Source: Laguncularia racemosa (Eukaryota > Streptophyta > Magnoliopsida > Myrtales > Combretaceae). Taken from it: DNA of 64,000 nt. Numbering within the stretch: position 1 is the first letter of the stretch; every line of letters starts with the position of its first letter. The notes under the pieces were generated by a model, which saw only the letters and a program-made list of their open reading frames with translations, did no database searches and was not told where the DNA came from. The position numbers were made by a program, and so were the translations under genes. The DNA is taken from positions 496,001-560,000 of the forward strand of contig JBBMOL010000204.1 in NCBI GenBank assembly GCA_037954665.1. Reading direction: 5' to 3'. Below are positions 32,056 through 43,013 of this stretch, one piece after another.

Positions 32056-33597
32056 ATGTCGGGACAGAACACTAATGGAGGGGAAAGTCGAGTGATGTTT
32101 GAGGAATTGATGGGGAGATGAAGAGGATCCTAATGGGTGAACTAGAGTAGATCCATAAAAGGATGGATAGGATGAATAGGAGTAGGGCATTGTCTAGTAG
32201 TACCACTATTAAGCAAGGAGTAAGTAGATAGAATAGGGGAGGCGTTAGGATAGATGAAAGTGAGGAATCTGATTTTGGAGATTACCAACATGTAAGGGAT
32301 AGGGAAGTGTCCAGAGGCGTGATAGCAATTTAGGGAGTATTTAGATGAAAATCCTAACCTTTTAGGGAAAGAATGATCTAGAGCTGTATTTAGAGTAGGA
32401 GAGAAAAATGGATCATGTGTTTGAATATCACAACTACACTGAGGAGAAAAAGATAAAATTAGCTGTAATAGAGTTTTCGGATTACGCTAGTGTATGGTGG
32501 GATCAGTTGGTAAGTAATAGGCATAGGTATGGAGAGCGACCTGTTAGTACTTGGGAGGAGATGAAAAATATAATGCAAAAGTGTTTTATTCCTAGTCACT
32601 ACCATAGGGACTTACTTAAGAAAGTCCAAGGGTTGACTCAGGGGAATAACGGTGTAGAAGATTATTAGAAAGAGTTGGAGATAACATGATTAGGGCGAGA
32701 ATTGAGGAGGATGATGAGGCCATTATGGCTAGATTCATCAATGGGTTGAATAGGGAGATAGTTGATGTAGTAGATCTTCACCATTACTTAGATTTGGAAG
32801 AGTTCTGCATAGTGCTATTAAAGTAGAGCGACAATTGAAGTATAGAAGTGAGTAGAGGATTGGTTCAACTTCTAAATCTCCATAGAAGTCTACATGGAAG
32901 AGAAACTCCATTGATTCAAAGCCTAAAGAGGACGTGAAGCCTAAGAATCCCATTGTTGTACCTAAGGGAAAGACTGACACTAAACCCCCTTCTAGGACTA
33001 GAGATATCAAATGTTTTAGGTATTAGGGATTTGGGCACATTACATCCCAATGTCCAAATCAGAGAGCTATGATTATCAGTGATAGTGGGGATATAGAGAG
33101 TGTGAGCTTTGAGGAGGAGGAGGAGTCACCATCATAGGAGTATGATGATATTAACTTAGAAGGACCCATGAGTGGCAAGTTGAACGTCACGAGGAGAGTG
33201 CTTAGTGTATAACCCTAGGAGGATGGTGAGGGGATCTAGTGTGAATATATTTTTCATACACGGTATCATGTCTAGGGTAGAGTTTGTAGCTTAATAATTG
33301 ATAGTGGCAGCTGCACTAATGTTGCTAACACCTTGCTAGTAGAAAAGATACAATTGAAAGTTATGAAACATTTTAGACCATATCAATTACAGTGGCTAAG
33401 TGATTATGGGGAGGTTAAAGTGACTAAGTAGGTTCTTATAGCCTTTACCATAGGGAGCTACAAAGACGGGGTTATGTGTGATGTAGTACCTATGCAGGCT
33501 AGCCACATATTATTAGGGCAACCATGGCAGTTTGACAAGAAGGTTATGTACGATGGGTACAAGAACCAATATTCTTTTGTTTTAAACAAAAGGAAGG
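32056..33597 (+). pseudogene. H gag and protease
   Basis: Gag from about 32056 with early stops. The core at 32408-32668 reads MDHVFEYHNYTEEKKIKLAVIEFSDYASVWWDQL and MQKCFIPSHYHRDLLKKVQGLTQG. The CCHC near 33009-33050 is damaged (CFRY.GFGHITSQC; the second Cys is Tyr). Protease at about 33240-33590: EYIFHTRYHV, SLIIDSGSCTNVANTLLVEK, PYQLQWLSDYGEVKVTK, CDVVPMQASHILLGQPWQFDKK. E inserted just after this, at GAAGG (33593-33597). Confidence 0.84.
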
Positions 33598-34454
33598 TGA
33601 TGCTAGATCGGTTTGATCGGATTCCTAACTGATATGAACCATGCCAATGTGTGACAAAACCTAATACCAATACGCTCAGAACTCGTTACCTAAGATGCCA
33701 AACACCCTAAAGTGGAAACCGCGACCCGTTGTCTATAAGCGAGACAAGAACCTTGGTATAATGTGAAGACGCCACAATCGGGATGAAAGACCGATTGATA
33801 AGTCGGGATGAATGCTACGGAAATAAAATCCGATAAGTTCTAAGTTAGTTCTTTAAAGAACCAAGAGAAGAATTCTCTCTAAAAGTGTTTTCAATGTTGT
33901 ATGATATGTTATTCTCTAACCTTAGGAGCTTTATATTAGGGTTATAATTCGTGACAAATAAGGTCCAAAACGACGTCACTTCAATAAGTGCGTAAAATAA
34001 CAAAACAAGACAAAAGGCCGACGTTGGGGAGATACACGGCCGTGTACATGGCCATGTACTTTTCCATGCAAATTCTGGCAACATACACGACCGTATACTT
34101 CTAGTCATGTATCTTCCTGTGGAAATTCTTGACATCATACATGGCCATGCCTTTTAGCCGTGTGTCTGACAGTATATGATTCTGTGCAACCTTGATATTC
34201 CTACACGGGCGTGCCTTGAAAATACACGCCCTCTTCATCTCGTATCCGGTATAACTTGTACAAGAGCAAGGGTCTTCCCATGGTTGTTCTAATCCCTTCC
34301 AACTTCATGATTGTTCTAATCCTTTTCGGCTTCATGGACATCCTTTATCAACCCGTTAAGTTCTTTCTTGAGTCGTTTCGCTCGATTTCTTGTGATCGGT
34401 CCAGGCGGCACTTCAAGAGGATCCACATTTCTTCTTCTGGCTTGACTCTCATCA
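33598..34454 (-). repeat. 3' LTR of E
   Basis: 857 bases. TATA (+ strand CTTTATA) 33929-33935; GC module 34017-34215 with the perfect 14-base palindrome TACACGGCCGTGTA at 34033-34046. The LTR runs about 32 bases past the point where C's LTR ends (33598-33629), confirmed by the TSD. PPT (minus AAGAGGAGGGGAA) at 34455-34468. Confidence 0.9.
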
Positions 34455-35819
34455 TTCCCCTCCTCTTGAAAAGGATTTGTCCTCAAATCGTCACCTACAT
34501 CAAAAGGACTTAGATTAGTAACATTAAATGTAGCATTTAGTTGATACTCACAAGGTAAATCTATCTTGTATGCATTATCGTTAATGCGCTCAAGAATTTG
34601 AAATGGTCCATCGCCTCTAGTAAGTAGTTTAGATCGACGCTGCATGGGAAACCGCTCTTTGCGCATGTGAACCCAAACCCAGTCTCCAGGTTCAAAGACA
34701 GCTTGTCGACGACCCTTGTTGGCTTGTTTCACATACTGTTCTGTTCTTCGCTCAATGTTTAGCCTTGCCTTCTCATGGATCTGTTTAACAAATTCTGCTT
34801 TCTTCTTGCCATCTAGATTAACATACTCAGAAATAGGCAAAGGTGATAAATCCAAAGGAGTTAGTGGATTAAAACCATACACAATTTCAAAAGGAGTAAA
34901 TTTAGTAGCAGAATGCACTGTACGGTTATAGGCAAATTCAACATACGGCAAACAATCCTCCCAACTTTTAATATTTCTTTTTAATTACAACCCTAAATAA
35001 AGTAGATAAAGTTCGATTTACTACCTCAGTTTGACCATCAGTCTGTGGATGACAAGTAGTAGAGAACAATAACTTAGTTCCTAACTTAGCCCACAAGGTC
35101 TTCCAGAAGTAACTCAAGAACTTAGCATCTCTATCCGATACGATTGTTCTAGGCATACCATGCAATCTCACAACTTCCCTAAAGAACAAATTAGCAATAT
35201 TACAAGCATCATCCGTTTTGTGACAATGAATGAAATGTGCCATCTTAGAGAATCTATCCACAACTACAAAAATAGAATCCCGACCATGTTTAGACCCGGG
35301 TAATCCTAACACAAAATCCATTGAAATATCTACCCAAGGCTCATGAGGAATGGGAAGTGGGGTATAAAGCCCTTGAGGTTGGACTCTAGATTTTGCTTGC
35401 TTACACGTGACACATCGCTCACAAATCCTCTCAACATCTCGTTTCATGTGAGGCCAATAGAAGTGTTCCTGCAATACCCCTAAGGTTTTAGCTACTTCAA
35501 AATGTCCCATTAAACCTCCTCCATGAGATTCTCTCACTAGTAATTCTCTTAAAGAACAAATTGGAATGCATAGTTTACTCTCCCTAAACAAGAATCCTTC
35601 ATGTTTATAAAATTTACCATGCCCACTATTCTCATAATGCACATACTCCTCACAAAAATCTCGATCAGCAGCATATAATTCCTTAATGTGCTCAAAACCA
35701 AGCAGTCTAGAACTAAGAGTAGAGATAAGAGTATACCTTCTAGAAAGTGCATCAGCAACAACATTCTCTTTACCATGCTTGTAGTAGATGACATATGGAA
35801 ATGTTTCGATGAACTCCAC
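34316..35819 (-). pseudogene. E integrase (with end of RNase H)
   Basis: 35819-34968 encodes the RNase H end (VVADALSRR), then the zinc domain with H..H and CxxC (ESHGGGLMGHF, FYWPHMKRDVERICERC, VTCKQ) and the core with all three acidic residues: Asp in DISMDFVLGLPG, Asp in IVSDRDAKF, Glu in TDGQTEVVNR. A frameshift near 34965 leads to 34951-34316: PYVEFAYNRTVHSATKFTPF, the GPFQILERINDNAYKI module, ATFNVTNLSPFDVGDDLR and FQEEGNDES through the PPT into the LTR with GPITRNRAKRLKKELNGL. Apart from the frameshift the integrase looks preserved. Confidence 0.9.
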
Positions 35820-36442
35820 CCAACGAGCATGCCTTTTTTTAGCTTGTGTTGCCCCTTCAAGTACTTCAAAGATTCATGATTAGTGTGGATCACGAACTCT
35901 TTTGGCCAAAGGTAGTGTTGCCAAGTCTCCAGTGCTCGAACCAGTGCATATAGCTCCTTGTCATAAGTAAGGTAGTTTAAGGTTGCCCCACTTAGCTTCT
36001 CACTAAAGAATGCAATTGGTCTTCTCTCCTGCATGAGCATTGCTCCAATACCTAATCCTGAAGCATCACACTCAATTTCAAACGTTTTAGCAAAGTTAGG
36101 TAAAGCAAGTAATGGCGCCAGAGTCAGCTTATTTTTAAGCGTCTGAAAGGCCTTCTCTTGTTGCTCTCCCCATCTGAACCCCACGTTCTTCTTAATTACC
36201 TCCGTAAGTGGTGCTGCAATGGTGTTGAAATCCTTCACAAATCTCTTGTAAAAGCTCACTAGTCCATGGAAACTCCGCACATTACTTACATTAGTTGGAC
36301 TAGGCCATTCTTGGATCGCACGAACCTTTTCTTCATCAACCTGTATTCCCGGTGCACTAACAACAAAACCAAGAAACACAAGTTTATCTGTGCAAAAAGT
36401 GCATTTCTTGAGGTTAGCATATAATTGTTCCTTTCGAAGCAC
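35549..36442 (-). pseudogene. E RT connection and RNase H
   Basis: 297-codon frame: KKCTFCTDKLVFLGFVVSA, VDEEKVRAIQEWPSP, RSFHGLVSFYKRFVKDF (RT thumb/connection), then RNase H with FEIECDASGLGIGAMLMQ, RPIAFFSEKLSG, YDKELYALVRALETWQHYLWPKEFVIHTNHESLKYLKGQ. A frameshift near 35838 moves coding to the frame of the integrase piece (35819 down), which carries the RNase H end. A stop separates it from the RT palm frame at 36443. Confidence 0.89.
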
Positions 36443-37198
36443 TTATAAAACATCCCTCAAGTGAGATATATGATCTTCCAAACTCTTGCTATAAATGAGA
36501 ATATCATCAAAATAGACAACCACAAATTTGCCAATAAAAGTCCTCAAAACATGGTTCATAAGTCTCATAAAAGTACTAGGTGCATTAGTTAAACCGAAAG
36601 GCATTACTAACCACTCATAGAATCCATATCTCGTTTTGAATGCGGTTTTCCATTCATCACCTTCTTTCATTCTAATTTGGTGATATCCACTTTTCAGATC
36701 AATTTTGGAAAAGACACTAGACCCATGTAACTCATCTAACATGTCATCTAAGCTAGGAATGGGATGACGATACTTTACCGTGATGTTGTTGATGGCACGG
36801 CAGTTAACATACATTCTCTATGTCCCATCCTTCTTAGGCAACAAAATCATAGGCACTGCACATGGACTCATGCTTTCTCTCATGTACCCCTTCTCCATTA
36901 ATTCATCGACCTACCATTGGAGTTCCTTTGTCTCCTTCGGATTGCTCCTATAAGCTGGCTTGTTTGGAATCGATGCTCTGGGTACAAGGTCAATCTGGTG
37001 CTCAATACCACAAATAGGTGGTAATCCCTTTGGAATCGCCTCAGGAAAGACATCTTCAAAGTCCTGCACAATAGACACAACCACACTAGGTAAAGAGTTA
37101 GACAGTTCGTTACTAGTCAAACATGTTTCTTTAAAAACCAGCAACAACATAGGTTTCCTCATCACTAACGCTCTCCTTACTACATTCTCTCTTGCCAC
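36443..37198 (-). pseudogene. E reverse transcriptase
   Basis: 37198-36911 is the linker and fingers (NELSNSLPSVVVSIVQDFEDVF, DLVPRASIPNKPAYRSNP). A stop follows at a Gln-rich point (KELQW.). 36814-36443 is the palm: NCRAINNITVKYRHPIPSLDDMLDELHG, FSKIDLKSGYHQIRMKEGDEWKTAFKT, WLVMPFGLTNAPSTFMRLMNH and the catalytic VVYFDDILIYS (about 36500-36532). Catalytic residues are intact, but two or three stops break the frame. Confidence 0.89.
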
Positions 37199-37464
37199 AC
37201 AACTCTCCTTTTACAAGGCTGCACTCTCCTTTTCACTCACCACCAAAGTTGATCCCCCTTCAACTTGGTCTCTCACACTCTTTCCAGCCTTTCTTTTTCC
37301 TTTTGAGATCGACTTTTGTATTCCTTTTCTTTCTCACTGTCTTTTGCTCTCTCACTCTCCCTCTGTTTTTCACTTACCTTATGTTTTGCAAAAGACTGTT
37401 GTAACTGCAACTGATCCTCATACACCTGTTTAGGTGTTAAAGGTTTAAGATTAAAGCTTTTCCC

Positions 37465-37761
37465 CTAGTGAACAAGCGTATACTTGTTAGAAAAGCCATC
37501 ATGAACAACCTTCCTATCAAATTGCCATGGCCTCCCCAACAACACATGACATGCTTGCATTGGCACTACATCACATAACACCTCATTCTCATACCTACCA
37601 ATGCGAAAACCAATCAAGGCTTGCTTACTCACCTTAGTCTCACCACTATCATTCAACCACTGCAATTTATATGGACTAGGGTGTCTAATAGTTTTGAGCC
37701 CTAGCCTCTCAACAATAAAATTACTCACTACATTGGTGCAACTTCCTCCATCAATGATCAA
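37465..37761 (-). pseudogene. E protease, N-terminally truncated
   Basis: Frame begins at MIIDGGSCTNVVSNFIVERLGLK and runs through PYKLQWLNDSGETKVSKQ to CDVVPMQACHVLLGRPWQFDRKVVHDGFSNKY. The upstream PR residues and the CCHC knuckle are deleted: near 37795-37805 the sequence jumps from PR (ATCTAGTATGAAATATATT) straight to gag (ATAGCCATATGG). Confidence 0.86.
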
Positions 37762-37805
37762 ACTGCAAATATGATTTCCTAGATAACATCTAGTATGAAA
37801 TATAT

Positions 37806-38620
37806 TATACTATATAGCCATATGGACCATATCCTCCAATTCTACATAATGCTGCAATTCAACAACATTTTGAATCTCTCTATTCAATCCGGCAAGAAAC
37901 CTAGCCATGGTAGCCTCTCTATCCTCCTCTACATTCGCCCTGATCATTGTTACTTCCATCTCCTTGAAATACTCATCTACACTTCGGCTTCCTTACCTAA
38001 GAGTTTGCAATTTGTTGTGCAATTCACGATAGTAATATGCAGGCACAAACCACTTCTTCATCACCCTTTTCATCTCTTCCCACGACTCAATAGGTGGTTT
38101 GCCATTCCTTCTTCTATTCAACATTAGTTGATCCCACCACACTATAGCATAATCCGAAAATTCAATGTGCAACAAGTCTCACTTTCTTTCTCCTACTATA
38201 GTTATGACAATCAAACACCATCTCTACCTTCTTCTCCTACTCTAAGTATGCCTCGGGATCATTCTTCCCTTGGAAAGGAGGAATCTTCATCTTTATGCTA
38301 CTCAATTGATCATCCTCTCTATTCCTATCTCCTCTATCTTCCCAATCCCTAGTTCCTCTATTCCGACCACTGTAACCTCTATAACTCCCGACAGAAGGCT
38401 CATCAAACTCATCATCCAACATTTCATCTCCACCCCTTTGTACACTCCTAGAACGACTCTCCCTCTTACACCCTTGGAAGATGTTTGTAGATTGTTCTAG
38501 TCTTTGCTCTACCGTCTCATGAATTTGTTCCATTCCCTCCTAAAACATTCTCTTCATCTCACCCCTCAACGCCTCAATTACTAACTTAGCATCAAACCTT
38601 CCCCAAACCTTCAGGTGAAT
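37806..38620 (-). pseudogene. E gag
   Basis: 38533-38237 is the charged N-terminus (EQIHETVEQRLEQSTNI, SVGSYRGYSGRNRGTRDW, SIKMKIPPFQGKNDPEAYLE). 38175-37993 is the core (IEFSDYAIVWWDQLMLNRRRNGKPP, WFVPAYYYRELHNKLQTL), and to about 37806 the C-terminal helices (VDEYFKEMEVT..., NREIQNVVELQHYVELEDMVHMAI). A one-base change near 38165 and stops disrupt it. Confidence 0.82.
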
Positions 38621-39082
38621 GTTGTCTTGACATTGTTCCTGTAGAAAAGATTAGTACTAACACAAATATGTATATGATTAAACCTCACGATACACTCCCT
38701 TATGTGTTTCGCTCAAATGATGATATCACACAGTCACTCGTGTATTCTCACAAACAATGATGATATCAACTCGCCACTTCCTCTTCTCAATTCTCTTGGA
38801 ACTAACCCAAACTACACTAATTCCCTTCCGTAGAATTCAAAACAAATATAGGGTTTGTAAATTTTCCTCTTTTTTTTCTATCCGAATTTTTTTTTTTTTT
38901 TTTTGTCTTTGTTGTTGCTCTTGATCACGTTTCTCCTTTTTTTTTGTGACAAATTGAATAGTAGATACTACACTTCAATAGACAATTAATACTAAGAAAT
39001 TGAATACTAACAATTGATATGAACGATTGGAGTTAGGGTTTTGATGTTACCTTCCTCAAACTGAACTGATGTTTTGACAAAC

Positions 39083-39974
39083 CTAAGCTCTGATACCAAA
39101 CTGATGTGAGATTGGATTCCTAACTGATACGAATTATGCCAACGTATGACGAAACCCAATACCAATACTCTCGGAACTCGTTACCTAAGATGCTAAACAC
39201 CCTAAAGTGGAAACCGCGACCCGTTGTCTATAAGCGAGACAAGAACCTTGGTATAATGTGAAGATGCCACAATCGGGATGAAAGACCAATTGATAAGTCG
39301 GGATGAATGCCACGGAAATAAAATCCGATAAGTTTTTTGTTAGTTCTTTAAATAACCAAGAGAAGAATTCTCTCCAAAAGTGTTTTCAGTGTTGTATGAT
39401 ATGTTATTCTCTAACCTTAGGAGCTTTATATTAGGGTTACAATTCATGAAAAATAAGGTCCAAAACGATGTCACTTCAATAAGTGCGTAAAATAACAAAA
39501 CAAGACAAAAGGCCGGTGTCAGGGAGATACACGGCCGTGTACATGGCCGTGCACTTTAGCCGTGTACTTTTCTATGCAAATTCTGGCAACATACACGACC
39601 GTGTACTTCTAGTCATGTATCTTCCTGTGGAAAATCTTGACACCATACACGACTGTGCCTTTTAGCCGTGTGTCTGGCCGTGTATGATTCTGTGCAACCT
39701 TGAGATTCCTACACGGTTGTGCCTTGAAAATACACGCCCTCTTCATCCTGTATCCGGTATGACTTGTACAAGAACAAGGGTCTTCCCATGGTTGTTCCAA
39801 TCCCTTCCAACTTCATGATTGTTCCAATCCTTTCCGGCTTCATGGACATCCTTTATCAACCCGTTAAGTGCTTCCTTGAGTCGTTTCGCTCGATTTCTTG
39901 TGATCGGTCCAGGCGACACTTCAAGAGGATCCACATTCCTTCTTCCGGCTTGACTCTCATCATGGATCTCATCA
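39083..39974 (-). repeat. 5' LTR and PBS of E
   Basis: LTR 39102-39974 (873 bases) with TATA at 39424-39430 and the GC module at 39512-39725, including TACACGGCCGTGTA at 39528-39541. The PBS (minus TTTGGTATCAGAGC) is at about 39087-39100. Inside the LTR end, minus GTTAGGAATCC at about 39116-39126 looks like a mutated older PBS. Confidence 0.88.
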
Positions 39975-39979
39975 GAAGG

Positions 39980-40604
39980 TGTTTCTAACTCCATAGAAAC
40001 CATGGGAAGCTTGCAAGGATCAAGTGAAAATTGCCAAAGAAGTTAGAGCGAAACACGGGAGTATGCGAGAGTAGGGAGAGAAAAAAGAAAAGATTAATAG
40101 ACAAACACTGGTGAGCTATGAGGAAAGAGAGTTTGAAACATTGAGAGGAGAGAAAATTGTAAGAAAAAGTGAGTGTGAGAGTGCAATGTAGGTAAGGAAA
40201 CAACTACTTATAATTATGTATAAGGATGTTTATTTTACTTATATTGACATTAACCTTTCGTTGCCTAGTATGGTGTTTTCTTTTGGCTTTGTGATAGGTA
40301 TAGATAGCATAGCCATAGATGAGAAGAAATTGGATGTGATCCGAGAGTGGCCAATACTAAAGGGACGTATCAAAACCGTGTTTCATCCAGGAGAAAAGGT
40401 TTGGGTGCATTTGAGAAAAGAAAGATTTACACCGTAATAAAAGCCTAAATTAGATCCTAGAGGAGAGGGACCTTTCTAAGTCTTGGAGCGCATCAATGAC
40501 AACATCCATAAGATTGATTTGTTGAGTCACTATGGTAATGTTTTCGATCTTACTTTTTATAACGTAGGTGATTCGAGGACGAATCTTTTCAAGGAAAGAG
40601 GGAA
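39980..40604 (+). pseudogene. H pol remnant: linker, RT thumb and integrase tail joined by deletions
   Basis: Continues H after E. About 39980-40265 is the PR-RT linker (MYKDVYFTYIDINLSLPSMV). The frame then jumps to the RT thumb (FGFVIGIDSIAIDEKKLDVIREWP), skipping RT fingers and palm, and within a few codons to the integrase tail (VFHPGEKVWVHLRKERF), skipping RNase H and the INT core. LERINDNIHKIDL, FYNVGDSRTNLFKERGND and the PPT (AAGGAAAGAGGGAA, 40591-40604) follow. Confidence 0.84.
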
Positions 40605-41171
40605 TGATGAGGATCATCTAGCACTTAAGAAGATAGAACCAAGGACTTAAGATCCATTACAAGGAATTGGAAGACCAATGACCCAAGCTAGAGCAAAGAG
40701 GATGAATGATGCTCTACAAGGACTAGTTATGGACCTGCAAGCTAAGGAATCAAATTACATAAAAGGAGAACCAACACCTATTAATGTAATTCATGTTTCC
40801 ATGGAAGAAAAGTAAGGATTTGAAGTTCTAGAATAAGAAATATTATCTATTGAACTGAAATAGGAAAGGGAATTTGCAGATTTGTTGTTATATTTTTTTA
40901 GTATTTGTTTTAGTTTGTAATTTATATTATTTAGTTGCCTACTTGGTTACATGAGGATAAGGAAACAAATAGATTAGGCAACTTAGGTTTTCTATATTCT
41001 TGTATGACTCTATATAAGTCGTGCAAGGGTCGACCATGAAGAACATCTTATTATTGAATAAAAACAAACACATTTCCTAAGATACGAAATACCCTCTTTT
41101 TGTTCTTTTGCAAAAGAACTTTTCCATAGAATTCTTAACCGAATTACTACGAATACCTATTAATAACTTAG
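40605..41171 (+). repeat. 3' LTR of H, first part
   Basis: TGATGAGGATC..., homologous to 30586-31150, with the in-frame GRPMTQARAKRMNDALQGLVMD at its start. Interrupted at 41171 by solo LTR I; resumes 42883-43008. Confidence 0.88.
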
Positions 41172-42877
41172 TGATGGGTGTCGAGTCCAACAAAAATAAA
41201 ACCTACTCCTAAACAATTATATGATTTGCATATAGTGGTGAGTAGTGTCGAATCCATAGAGATTGGTAAAGATATTTCTATTCTAAGAGAATAAAGAGGA
41301 AAAGAAAAATGGGGGGTTTTGTTTGTGAATCAAAATAAAGTAAAACAAGGTAAGAAAATCAGATATTAAGAAAAGCCTAGCCAAAGGAATCAAGATATTT
41401 TAATTCTCGGAATTGATCATCGATGCAAATATTTTCTATTCTTATTTCTAGATAAACTGGTTATGGTTATTAACAAGCTCTAACAACCTATCCCTCCTTA
41501 CTTTCTCGATAACCTCCAACAAGTGCTTCAAATTATTTCTCTTATTGATTAGACAATCCTAGACAAGCGCTTAGGATTTAATCTATCAATAGCATTAAAA
41601 TCTAGAGAGACTACCAATTCATGCCAGTAGATTATAAGATAACCTATTTAAACATGATCATACACCTCCATAACATGAATTCGATCATCTCTTTTACAAC
41701 CAAACATGTTATTGCGTCACTAAAACTAGAACAATCAAACAATTACGGATTTGACGTGCTAGTTAACAATATATTATCTTGCTAATTAAGTAGAAGAGCT
41801 CTATTCATACCAATCAACAAAATAATAATGACAAACGATCAGAAGATATATGAATACCCAAAAACAAAGAATAGAATAAATACAAGTCAATTAGACCTCA
41901 CAATTCGTGGAGAATTAAACATCTACAATCCTTTGGCTAGAAAAGTAATTAGCTACTCATGTTCATAAGAAAAACGAAAATAAAAAGTAAAGACATAATG
42001 AACCTGGATGGCTTGCTCTGCCTCCGGCCTTCCTTCTTGTCTCCAAAATCAAATATTGAAAGATTCAAGATAAAAAGATTGAAAGATTGTCTCCCAACCC
42101 TCTAGGGTTGGCTCTATTTATAATGTCAAGGGATAGCATGTGATCTTTTGCGAGCAAGATACGAAATTGCCTTTCCTTTTCCAAGTAGATTTCGAGAAGT
42201 GAAGATTGTCTGCCTGGCACGCCCTACCACACGGCCGTGGGTCAAGCCGTGCCATCCTCGGTGCATCTTCTTCAAGTCTCCATCCACGTACAGTGTGTAC
42301 TACGGTCACGCACACGGCCAGATTTCAAGTCGTGCCTCCATCTGTGCATAATCTACGCGTCTTCATTCCGTGTCCAGTGTGTAGCACGGTTCCACACACG
42401 GCTAGATCCTAGGCCGTGCCTTCCTCTGTCAAAGTTCCACAAGTTCTTCTCCTTGGCACGCCACGGCTTCCACCACGGCCGTGCCCTAAGTCGTGTCTCC
42501 CTCTGTTCAAAGTCCTCATTTCTGCCTTCTTGTCTAGTGTAGTAACACGGTTTGCGCCATAGCCGTGCCTCAAATCGTGCTTCCGATACACGGCCGTGTA
42601 CTGCAACCGTGTATCTTCCTGTTGATTCAAAACCAAGCACACGGCCATGTACTTCAATTACACGCCCATGTACTTCCCTCCGACGGTGTAAATCCTTGTC
42701 TTTGAACCAAGTTGTAGATGGCTTCTCTAATTTACTTGAATTAGCATCCTTGACTCCATTTAACCTGATTTATCACGATGATAGAATTAAAGTACCATTT
42801 CCTTATGATTTCTATAAAATCAATAATAATTTAACACACTTTATACTATAAAGATTGAGTATAAAATGGTTCTATCA
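41172..42877 (-). repeat. Solo LTR I (Athila-like type)
   Basis: 1,706 bases, TGATGGGTG...TTCTATCA, TSD CTTAG at 41167-41171 and 42878-42882. Minus orientation: TATA (+ strand CTATTTATA) at 42114-42122 and a long GC module at about 42225-42685 on its upstream side. The layout (start-proximal GC module, TATA, AATTCC/CTAATT-rich U5, position of GTCGAATCCATAGAGATTGG) resembles the LTRs of D and F. No internal region remains. Confidence 0.9.
42225..42685. promoter_or_regulatory. Palindrome-rich GC module in solo LTR I
   Basis: A run of degenerate units built from CACGGCCGTG and GCCGTGCC..CCTCTGT, in both orientations, about 60-70 bases apart. It includes the perfect 14-base palindrome TACACGGCCGTGTA at 42587-42600, also found in E's LTRs. 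It lies about 100 bases upstream of the TATA box on the element strand. Confidence 0.6.
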
Positions 42878-42882
42878 CTTAG

Positions 42883-43008
42883 GTTACAGTCAACAAGTTT
42901 GATTGTGGTCTAGTTACACATCGCTTATTTAAGACAATCTTTTCGGTAATTGAAACCAACTAGCATCATCGGGATTCTAAGTTTAATATACCTAGGTTTC
43001 ACTCATCA
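42883..43008 (+). repeat. 3' LTR of H, last part
   Basis: GTTACAGTCAACAAG...ACTCATCA, matching 31153-31279 of the 5' LTR. Confidence 0.87.
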
Positions 43009-43013
43009 TAAAC

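Larger units (their letters stand above)
33598..39974 (-). mobile_element. Element E: most complete CRM/Reina-like element in the window
   Basis: 6,377 bases, minus strand, TSD GAAGG at 33593-33597 and 39975-39979, inserted in H just after PR. Order on the minus strand: 5' LTR (39974-39102), PBS, leader, gag, PR fragment, RT, RNase H, INT, PPT, 3' LTR (34454-33598). Pol is nearly full length but broken by a few stops and two frameshifts. A roughly 430-base deletion near 37800 removes the CCHC knuckle and the PR N-terminus. It has the closest similarity to C. Confidence 0.93.
30586..43008 (+). mobile_element. Element H: gag-PR element with deleted pol, host of E and solo LTR I
   Basis: Plus-strand element inserted in A's gag gene. 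Flanks TAAAT (30581-30585) and TAAAC (43009-43013) are a one-mismatch target duplication. Without insertions it is about 4.3 kb: 5' LTR, PBS, leader, gag, CCHC, PR, linker, RT-thumb fragment, INT tail, PPT, 3' LTR. A decayed member of the same broad group as C and E. Confidence 0.86.

Noticed and set aside
42148..42657. Overlapping frames of 67-101 codons on both strands in solo LTR I
   Set aside because: Product of the GC-rich palindromic module, which lacks stop codons by composition; no domain.
42225..42685. CRISPR-like spaced repeats
   Set aside because: Units are degenerate, unevenly spaced and inside an LTR with TSD; the genome is a plant's.
30586..43008. Endogenous pararetrovirus or retrovirus-like element with env
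   Set aside because: Order gag-PR-RT-RH-INT with LTRs, tRNA PBS and 5-base TSDs is Ty3/gypsy; no movement protein, coat or env-like frame was found.
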